Source of the DNA: Candidatus Bathyarchaeota archaeon
GTDB taxonomy: Archaea; Thermoproteota; Bathyarchaeia; EX4484-135; B24-G1
Length of the DNA: 5,959 nt
NCBI GenBank assembly: GCA_003662535.1
Contig: QMYG01000040.1
Location: 1-5,959 of the forward strand
Direction of reading: 5' to 3'
This document shows positions 1 through 4,829 of this stretch, piece by piece. The notes under the pieces were generated by a model. That model was given only the letters and a program-made list of their open reading frames with translations, was not told the origin of the DNA and made no database searches. A program made the translations under genes and the position numbers. Each line of letters begins with the position of its first letter. Positions within the stretch are counted from its first letter, which is position 1.

Positions 1-403
1 GATAATGGCGGCTCACGGCATACCCTACGTCGCCACAGCCTCCCCAGCCTACCCGCTCGACCTCTACGCGAAGGTGAAGAAGGCTATGAAGATAAAGGGG
101 ACACGCTACATACACATACACGCCCCCTGCCCAACGGGCTGGCGGTACCCAAGCTCGAAAACCGTAGAGGTAGGTAGACGAGCCGTCCAGACGGGAATGT
201 GGGTTCTCTTCGAGATAGAGAATGGGAAGTTCAAGCTTAGCAGGCCCAGCGCACCCCTAGTCGAGAAATCCAGGCGCAGACCCGTAGAGGAGTACGTGCG
301 CATGCAGGGCCGCTTCAGAGACCTAACGGACGAAGATATTGCGGTTCTTCAGGCCTGGGTTGACGAAGTATGGGAAAATTATAAGAAGCTTTATAGCACT
401 TAA
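1..403 (+). CDS. porB: Pyruvate synthase (pyruvate:ferredoxin oxidoreductase) beta subunit, C-terminal part
   Basis: This is the 3' end of a gene that starts before the window. The frame is open from base 2 (Ile codon) and ends at TAA 401-403, giving about 133 residues of a protein usually near 300. The ATG at base 5 is internal, not a start. Family hallmarks are GIPYVATASPAYP soon after the left edge and HIHAPCPTGWRYP around bases 113-151, followed by the typical TVEVGRRAVQTGMW and EIENGKFKL stretches. The beta subunit binds thiamine diphosphate and one 4Fe-4S cluster in the 2-oxoacid:ferredoxin oxidoreductase complex, a cytoplasmic enzyme that interconverts pyruvate and acetyl-CoA with ferredoxin. 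The Cys of PCPTGW (TGC 128-130) is, from family knowledge, probably the distal cluster ligand. The ThDP motif and the N-terminal cysteines lie outside the window. The closely related 2-oxoisovalerate enzyme (VorB) cannot be fully excluded, but the motifs fit PorB better. The other por subunits presumably lie upstream. Confidence 0.87.
   Translation, partial: IMAAHGIPYVATASPAYPLDLYAKVKKAMKIKGTRYIHIHAPCPTGWRYPSSKTVEVGRRAVQTGMWVLFEIENGKFKLSRPSAPLVEKSRRRPVEEYVRMQGRFRDLTDEDIAVLQAWVDEVWENYKKLYST
390..396 (+). promoter_or_regulatory. Candidate TATA box for alba
   Basis: TTTATAG lies inside the last codons of porB, about 50 bases before the Alba ATG. A start site about 25 bases downstream (near 418) would give a leader of roughly 27 bases that carries the Shine-Dalgarno. 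Other TATA-like strings sit nearby (ATTATAAG near 378-385, CTATATG at 404-410), so the exact box is uncertain. A separate promoter fits the usual high, independent expression of Alba. Confidence 0.4.
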
Positions 404-431
404 CTATATGCCAAATTCGAGGACACAACGA

Positions 432-441
432 GGGAGGTGAT
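432..441 (+). promoter_or_regulatory. Strong ribosome binding site of alba
   Basis: GGGAGGTGAT is a near-perfect complement of the archaeal 16S rRNA 3' end and sits four bases before ATG 446. It decides the start. An in-frame GTG at 437 lies within this site and is therefore not a plausible initiator. Confidence 0.85.
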
Positions 442-445
442 TCGC

Positions 446-724
446 ATGGCTGAAGAGAAGGTGGTGCTGGTCGGACGAAAGCCAGTGATGAACTACGTCA
501 TGGCTTGCCTGACCTTCTTCAACTCCGGAGCCGACGAGGTCACCATAAAGGCTAGGGGCCGAGCCATCAGCCGGGCCGTAGACACGGTCGAGCTGATGCG
601 CAAGGCCTTCATGAAAGACCTAGAGATCAAGGACATACGCATCGGCACGGAGCAGATGGAGAGGCCAGACGGGAGCAAGGTGAACGTCTCCACGATGGAG
701 ATACTCATCGCCAAGCCGAAGTAA
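446..724 (+). CDS. albA: DNA/RNA-binding chromatin protein Alba
   Basis: This 92-residue protein has the usual Alba length. It is an abundant dimeric archaeal chromatin protein that binds double-stranded DNA and RNA and compacts or bridges DNA. Visible family motifs are GRKPVMNYV (residues 10-18), [16 protein letters not shown] (34-49), RKAFMKD (52-58) and [10 protein letters not shown] (81-90). Aligned to the well-known Sulfolobus Sso10b by these motifs (offset 5), K12 matches K17, R37 and R39 match R42 and R44 of the DNA-binding surface, and F55 matches F60 of the dimer-dimer interface. The acetylatable K16 position is Arg here (R11, codon CGA). The start is fixed by a strong Shine-Dalgarno four bases upstream. 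The gene is probably transcribed alone: it has TATA-like sequence upstream and a T-tract about 40 bases after the stop. Its neighbours are metabolic and not obviously connected to it. Confidence 0.96.
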   Translation: MAEEKVVLVGRKPVMNYVMACLTFFNSGADEVTIKARGRAISRAVDTVELMRKAFMKDLEIKDIRIGTEQMERPDGSKVNVSTMEILIAKPK

Positions 725-767
725 GGGGGCGGACAGCGAACCAAAGACCCCCGCCACCCTCCTTTTT
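725..767 (+). terminator. Candidate terminator of alba
   Basis: Directly after the stop codon, GGGGG (725-729) can pair with CCCCC (748-752) across an 18-base loop. A pyrimidine-rich run ending in TTTTT (763-767) follows. Archaeal termination depends mainly on the T-tract, and the weak, long-loop stem may be incidental. Confidence 0.45.
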
Positions 768-798
768 CCATGAAATCAACATAAACCATTAGGAGTGT

Positions 799-814
799 CT
801 CCAGTTCTCTGGAG
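799..814. repeat. 6-bp inverted repeat (hairpin) in the alba-aminotransferase gap
   Basis: CTCCAG (799-804) and CTGGAG (809-814) form a perfect 6-bp stem with a TTCT loop. Pairing does not extend outward (T798 faces T815). T-runs follow at 829-832, 837-841 and 845-848. It could be a second 3'-end signal for the upstream transcript or an operator-like element upstream of the aminotransferase promoter. The sequence alone does not decide. The rest of the 725-917 gap shows no convincing gene. Confidence 0.5.
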
Positions 815-861
815 TTGCGTCTGTAACGTTTTCCGGTTTTTCAGTTTTGGATGGGGCGTTC

Positions 862-879
862 TTACGTAAAGCATAAGTG
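862..879 (+). promoter_or_regulatory. Candidate promoter region of the class III aminotransferase
   Basis: An 8-bp palindrome TTACGTAA (862-869) runs into A-rich sequence with a TATA-like AGCATAAG. Initiation about 25 bases downstream (near 898-900) would leave a leader of about 18-20 bases before ATG 918. That supports the ATG over the upstream TTG at 882. The palindrome might be a regulator site overlapping the promoter. Both assignments are inferred from position and composition. Confidence 0.3.
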
Positions 880-917
880 TTTTGGAACATGAGATTATTT
901 CGCTTGCGGTGGTGTTT

Positions 918-2264
918 ATGGAGAATAAATATCCGAAAATTGTGGTTAGGCCTCCTGGCCCGAAGGCTAGGGAATTGCTTTCAAGGGATGAGGCGGTGAT
1001 TTCTCCATCCTATGTGCGCTTTTATCCGCTGGTTGTGGAGTCGGGCAAAGGCTGCATAATTAGGGACGTAGACGGAAACGAATACATAGACTTCAACTCA
1101 GGCCTCGTCTGCCTAAACGTCGGGCACTGCCACCCGAAGGTGGTCTCAGCAATAAAGAAGCAGGCTGAAAGACTCCTACACTACTCAAACACGGACTTCT
1201 ACTACGAGCCGAGCGTCAAGCTAGCAGAAGAACTATGCAAAATAACCCCCGGCAGCTTCCCAAAGAAAGTCTACTTCGGAAACAGCGGGACAGAAGCGGT
1301 TGAGGCCGCAATCAAGCTCTGCAAGTGGCACACGAGGCGCCACCAGTTCATAGGCTTCATAGGAGCCTTTCACGGAAGAACGCTAGGCTCCCTCGCCTTC
1401 ACAGCAAGCAAGCCGGTTCAGCGGAGATACTTCTACCCGATGCTCCCCGGCGTCGTCCACGTCCCCTACCCCTACTGCTACAGGTGCCCCTTCAGGCTGG
1501 AATACCCAGACTGCAACTACTGGTGCGTAGACTTCATAGAGGAGTTCGTCCTAGAGAAGTATCTGCCAGCCGAAGAGGTTGCCGCCATACTCGCTGAGCC
1601 GATTCAGGGTGAAGGTGGCTACATAGTCCCGCCGGACGGGTACTTCCAGAGGCTGTGGAGGCTGGCGGACAGAAACGGCATCCTCTTCATAGCCGATGAG
1701 GTTCAGTCTGGCATGGGTAGGACTGGCAGGTGGTTCGCCATAGAGCACTGGGGCGTGGAGCCTGACGTGATATGCATCGCCAAGGCCGTTGCGTCGGGCC
1801 TACCTCTCGGAGCTACAGTCGCAAAGGCCAGACTCATGGACTGGGAGGGCGGAAGCCACGCCAGCACCTTCGGCGGAAACCCCGTCTCGTGCGCCGCCGC
1901 CCTAGCAGTCATAGACGTGATTAGAGAGGAGCACCTGCTGGAGAACGCTGAGAGGCAGGGTAGACGCATAATGAGGAGGATGAACGAGCTGGCCGAGGAA
2001 ATCCCGCTGATAGGGAACGTCAGGGGGAAAGGCCTAATGATTGGGGTTGAGTTGGTGAAGGACGGGAGAACGAAGGAGCCTGCGAAGAAGGAGGCGAAGG
2101 AAGTCATGATGCGTTGTTGGCGCAGAGGACTCGCAATCATAACCTGCGGCGTTTCAACCCTGAGAATCGCCCCGCCATTAACGATAAGCGACGAGCTGGT
2201 AGACGCAGGACTGAACATATTAGAAGAAACGCTGAGAGAAGTGGAAAAGGAGAGGCAACCCTAA
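918..2264 (+). CDS. Class III PLP-dependent aminotransferase (archaeal ornithine/GABA aminotransferase-racemase family)
   Basis: A complete 448-residue protein of fold-type I. Motifs in order: DVDGNEYIDF (51-60), NSGTEAVEAA (122-131) and AFHGRT (150-155) in the cofactor pocket, EPIQGEGG (227-234), DEVQSGMGRTG (260-270) with D260 expected to hold the PLP ring nitrogen, K289 in IAKAVASGLPLGA as the expected Schiff-base lysine, STFGGNP (316-322), and R416 in LRIAPPL. A four-cysteine segment (C187, C190, C199, C203) is noted separately. The family moves amino groups between omega- or alpha-amino acids and 2-oxo acids. Archaeal relatives include ornithine and GABA aminotransferases and also amino-acid racemases, so substrate and even reaction type cannot be fixed. 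The start ATG 918 gives the expected MENKYPKIVVRPPGPKA N-terminus and is preceded by GGTGGTG (908-914). A TTG at 882 would add 12 unsupported residues. Next door is iorAB, which consumes 2-oxo acids. The first ~140 coding bases are G/T-rich, unlike the rest. Confidence 0.9.
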   Translation: MENKYPKIVVRPPGPKARELLSRDEAVISPSYVRFYPLVVESGKGCIIRDVDGNEYIDFNSGLVCLNVGHCHPKVVSAIKKQAERLLHYSNTDFYYEPSVKLAEELCKITPGSFPKKVYFGNSGTEAVEAAIKLCKWHTRRHQFIGFIGAFHGRTLGSLAFTASKPVQRRYFYPMLPGVVHVPYPYCYRCPFRLEYPDCNYWCVDFIEEFVLEKYLPAEEVAAILAEPIQGEGGYIVPPDGYFQRLWRLADRNGILFIADEVQSGMGRTGRWFAIEHWGVEPDVICIAKAVASGLPLGATVAKARLMDWEGGSHASTFGGNPVSCAAALAVIDVIREEHLLENAERQGRRIMRRMNELAEEIPLIGNVRGKGLMIGVELVKDGRTKEPAKKEAKEVMMRCWRRGLAIITCGVSTLRIAPPLTISDELVDAGLNILEETLREVEKERQP

Positions 2265-2293
2265 ATCAGCACCCGCAGAGAACCGACTCAACG

Positions 2294-2302
2294 TTTAAAA
2301 AA
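2294..2302 (+). promoter_or_regulatory. Candidate TATA box for iorAB
   Basis: TTTAAAAAA lies in the 79-base gap between the aminotransferase stop and iorA, 42 bases before the iorA start codon. Initiation about 25-27 bases downstream (near 2325) would give a short leader of about 20 bases. It suggests iorAB can be transcribed on its own, although read-through from the aminotransferase gene is also possible because no T-tract terminator is seen in the gap. Confidence 0.5.
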
Positions 2303-2332
2303 GACTAAAAACCACGCCGTAGACTAGAGATT

Positions 2333-2336
2333 GGTG
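2333..2336 (+). promoter_or_regulatory. Short ribosome binding site supporting the TTG start of iorA
   Basis: GGTG, part of the anti-Shine-Dalgarno complement, sits seven bases before TTG 2344. The frame has a stop (TAG 2320-2322) and no other in-frame ATG, GTG or TTG between that stop and 2344, so TTG is the only start that keeps the conserved N-terminus. Confidence 0.5.
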
Positions 2337-2343
2337 CCCCAGC

Positions 2344-4227
2344 TTGCCGAAACCCCAACTAATATTAAGAGACGCCCCCGGGGAAACCCACCTACTGCTG
2401 GGAAACGAAGCCATCGCCAGAGGAATCATCGAGGCCGGAGTCGGCGTGATGGCCACCTACCCCGGAACACCCTCCTCAGAAATCGCAGACACACTCTCAG
2501 CAGTAGCCAAAGACGCAGGCCTCTACATGGAGTACAGCACAAACGAAATCGTCGCAACAGAGGTTGCGGCTGGAGCTGCGATGAGCGGGGTGCGCTCTGC
2601 AGTCGCCATGAAGCACGTCGGGCTGAACGTGGCGGCCGACGCCTTCATGACGCTTGCATATACGGGTGTGAGGGCTGGGATGCTCGTCGTCTCTGCGGAC
2701 GACCCCTACGCCTTCAGCTCCCAGAACGAGCAGGACAACCGCAGATACGCCCTCCTATCAGGCGTACCCATGCTTGAGCCGTCAAACCCGCAGGAAGCAA
2801 AAGACATGGTTCTGCACGGGCTGGAGCTTTCAGAGAGTCTGGAGTTGCCCTGCTTGATGCGCACCACGACTCGAGTGAACCACGTGAGGGGCCCGGTGAA
2901 GTTCGGAGCCATACGCAAGCCAAAACTGGAGGGGGGGTTCCTCAAGGACGTGCAGCGCTTCGTCATGGTTCCAGCCCACGCAAGGGTCAGGCACAGGGTT
3001 CTCCTCGAGAAGATGAGGGCGGCAAAAGACCTCTCCGAGTCGTCGCCCTACAACCGCGTCGTGAGGGAGGGAACAGAACTGGGAATAATCACGTCTGGAG
3101 CCGCCTACAACTACGTGATGGACGCCGTAGAAGCCATGAAGGTAGACGCAGGCGTGCTGAAGCTGGGCATGACGCATCCCCTGCCAGAACGCCTCATAGG
3201 CGAGTTCGCCTCGCAGTTCGACGAGGTTCTTGTCGTGGAGGAGCTTGAGCCATACCTTGAGACGCAAACACGCTCAATAGCTAAGGAATATGCACCGAAG
3301 ACAAAAATATACGGGAAGCTGAACGCAGAACTGCTCCCGAGGCTCGAAGAGCTCTCCACAGCCCTAGTGGTGCAGGCTTTATCACGCCTACTAGGCAGGG
3401 AAACGCCGGTAAACTTCGAGGAAATAAACCAGAAATACAGGGAGGCCACTAGGCGTCTACCACCCAGGCCCCCAGTCATGTGCCCCGGCTGCCCCCACAG
3501 GGCCTCCTTCTATGCGATAAAGAAGGCGACCGGGAGGAAGGTCGTCTGCACCACGGACATCGGGTGCTATGCGCTGGGGATACAGCCGCCTCTCCGCGTC
3601 GGAGACGCCCTCATCTGCATGGGTGCAAGCCTGGGCCTAGCCTGCGGGATAAGCAAGGCCACAAACTCGAGGACGGTGGCGGTCGTGGGCGACTCAACCT
3701 TCTTCCACGCCGCCATACCGGGCCTGATAAACGCCGCCTACAACAAACACAAAATCACAGTCGCAGTCCTAGACAACGAAACAACAGCCATGACGGGAGA
3801 CCAGCCGCACCCGGGCACGGGAATCACAGGCATGGGCGTGCCCGGGAAACGCATACTCATAGAAGAGGTCGCAAAGGCCTGCGGAGCCGACTACGTCAAG
3901 GTCGTGAATCCCTTCAACCTCAAGGAGGCGACGGAAACCTTCAAGGAAGCACTGCAGGTAGACGGAGTCTCAGTGGTGGTCTTTAGGCAGCCCTGCCGAC
4001 TGCTCGTAGTCAGAAAAGCAAGAAAAGAGGGCAAGAAGCTCCCAGTGGCGGTGGTTACGGATGACTGCACAAACTGCAAGACCTGCATTGAGGACTTCGG
4101 CTGCCCCGCCTTCTACATAAAGGACGGAGCCATACTCATAGACCCGCTCCTGTGCACGGGATGCATGGTCTGCGTTCAGGTCTGCCCCTACGGGGCAATA
4201 AAAGCCGAAAGGAGGGAAGCAGAATGA
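2344..4227 (+). CDS. iorA: Indolepyruvate:ferredoxin oxidoreductase alpha subunit
   Basis: A full-length, 627-residue catalytic subunit. With IorB it oxidatively decarboxylates aryl 2-oxo acids (indolepyruvate, phenylpyruvate, hydroxyphenylpyruvate) to aryl-acetyl-CoA and reduces ferredoxin in the cytoplasm. Domains in order: an N-terminal pyrimidine-binding domain with GNEAIARG (20-27), YPGTPSSEI (39-47), the NEIVATEVAAGAA stretch (67-79) and SSQNEQDNR (125-133); a middle transketolase-C-like domain (~240-345); the ThDP pyrophosphate domain with CPGCPH (380-385), DIGCYALG (405-412), and GDS (449-451) followed by N478 as the Mg/ThDP motif, then TGDQPHPGTG (484-493). The C-terminal ferredoxin domain has two 4Fe-4S sets: C575, C578, C581, C587 and C604, C607, C610, C614. 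All expected cofactor residues are present. It starts with TTG and overlaps iorB by ATGA, so translation is probably coupled. A run of seven G at 2931-2937 does not disturb the frame. Substrate preference within the 2-oxoacid family is from homology only. Confidence 0.95.
   Translation: MPKPQLILRDAPGETHLLLGNEAIARGIIEAGVGVMATYPGTPSSEIADTLSAVAKDAGLYMEYSTNEIVATEVAAGAAMSGVRSAVAMKHVGLNVAADAFMTLAYTGVRAGMLVVSADDPYAFSSQNEQDNRRYALLSGVPMLEPSNPQEAKDMVLHGLELSESLELPCLMRTTTRVNHVRGPVKFGAIRKPKLEGGFLKDVQRFVMVPAHARVRHRVLLEKMRAAKDLSESSPYNRVVREGTELGIITSGAAYNYVMDAVEAMKVDAGVLKLGMTHPLPERLIGEFASQFDEVLVVEELEPYLETQTRSIAKEYAPKTKIYGKLNAELLPRLEELSTALVVQALSRLLGRETPVNFEEINQKYREATRRLPPRPPVMCPGCPHRASFYAIKKATGRKVVCTTDIGCYALGIQPPLRVGDALICMGASLGLACGISKATNSRTVAVVGDSTFFHAAIPGLINAAYNKHKITVAVLDNETTAMTGDQPHPGTGITGMGVPGKRILIEEVAKACGADYVKVVNPFNLKEATETFKEALQVDGVSVVVFRQPCRLLVVRKARKEGKKLPVAVVTDDCTNCKTCIEDFGCPAFYIKDGAILIDPLLCTGCMVCVQVCPYGAIKAERREAE
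4211..4216 (+). promoter_or_regulatory. Ribosome binding site of iorB inside the end of iorA
   Basis: GGAGGG lies seven bases before ATG 4224 and selects that codon over an in-frame upstream ATG at 4152, which would add 24 residues overlapping the IorA ferredoxin domain and foreign to the family. Confidence 0.75.
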
Positions 4228-4823
4228 AGACCGAAATCGTGGTCTCGGGCGTCGGCGGTCAAGGCGTCCTGCTCCTAGCTGAAACTCTTGGAACCGCCGC
4301 AGTCCTCTCAGGCCTAGACGTGAGGGTAAGCGAGATACACGGCATGGCGCAGCGTGGAGGCTCCGTCGTCTGCCACATCCGCATGGGCGAGAAAATCTAC
4401 TCCCCAACGGTCATGGAGGGCCAAGCAGACGCAATAGTCGCGCTCGAACCGCTAGAAGCCCTAAGGGTAATCCGCTACGCATCGGAAAAAACGACAGTCC
4501 TCATGAACACCAGACCAATAGCCCCAGCCATAGTCGTGATGGGCGCCGCAAAATACCCAGATATGGAAGTAATCCTAGACGCCATAAGGCGGTTCACAAC
4601 AGACATAATCGAGGTAGACGCAGTAGAAATAGCAGAAAAGGCAGGCTCACCCATAGCCGCAAACATGGTCATGCTAGGAGCACTGGCCTCGACCGGAAAA
4701 CTTCCAACACCAAAAGAAAACGTAGAAAAAGCCATAGAAAACCTAGTCCCAGAACGATACAAAGAAATAAACATAAAAGCCTTCCAAATGGGCATGGAAG
4801 CCGCCAAAAAACAGTCTACCTAA
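4224..4823 (+). CDS. iorB: Indolepyruvate:ferredoxin oxidoreductase beta subunit
   Basis: A 199-residue protein of the usual IorB length, corresponding to the gamma domain of pyruvate-ferredoxin oxidoreductases. It has no iron-sulfur motif of its own and partners IorA, probably as a heterotetramer, contributing to the coenzyme A and substrate site. Visible motifs are VSGVGGQGVLLLAE (7-20), a glycine-rich turn typical of the family, and EIHGMAQRGGSV (37-48). The alternating helix/strand pattern continues through SPIAANMVMLGALA near residues 146-159. The start ATG overlaps the iorA stop (ATGA 4224-4227), and a good Shine-Dalgarno lies seven bases upstream, so the two subunits are co-translated. 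The gene ends six bases from the stop of a convergent gene. Its last third uses mostly A- and C-ending codons. Confidence 0.95.
   Translation: MKTEIVVSGVGGQGVLLLAETLGTAAVLSGLDVRVSEIHGMAQRGGSVVCHIRMGEKIYSPTVMEGQADAIVALEPLEALRVIRYASEKTTVLMNTRPIAPAIVVMGAAKYPDMEVILDAIRRFTTDIIEVDAVEIAEKAGSPIAANMVMLGALASTGKLPTPKENVEKAIENLVPERYKEINIKAFQMGMEAAKKQST
4806..4811 (-). terminator. Candidate T-tract terminator of the RPA-like gene
   Basis: AAAAAA on the plus strand reads as TTTTTT on the minus strand, about 20 bases after the stop of the convergent RPA-like gene and inside the 3' end of iorB. No strong hairpin precedes it, as is normal for archaeal T-tract termination. Confidence 0.4.
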
Positions 4824-4829
4824 ACAAAA

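Noticed and set aside
437..445. GTG 437 as the Alba start
   Set aside because: It lies inside the Shine-Dalgarno GGGAGGTGAT that serves ATG 446, and the added residues have no family support.
882..917. In-frame TTG at 882 as the aminotransferase start, adding 12 residues
   Set aside because: The extra residues look unlike the family N-terminus, the ATG at 918 gives the expected N-terminus with GGTGGTG just upstream, and the probable promoter leaves little or no leader before 882.
1703..2218. Long minus-strand open frame inside the aminotransferase gene
   Set aside because: It is antisense to a gene with clear motifs, shows no recognisable domain, and is typical of the chance open frames seen opposite moderately GC-rich genes.
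2331..2777. Plus-strand open frame overlapping the iorA start
   Set aside because: Same reason: Arg-rich translation out of frame with the conserved IorA N-terminus.
2928..2940. Run of seven G in iorA as a possible frameshift or sequencing error site
   Set aside because: The reading frame is intact on both sides and the protein keeps all expected motifs in order.
3480..3986. Plus-strand open frame of 168 codons inside iorA
   Set aside because: It is a shifted frame of a well-supported gene. Its Arg/His/Gly-rich composition is a frame-shadow signature.
2195..4625. Recurring GTAGACGCAG strings (near 2200, 3142, 4612)
   Set aside because: Each encodes Val-Asp-Ala in frame using the preferred codons, so this is codon bias rather than a dispersed repeat.
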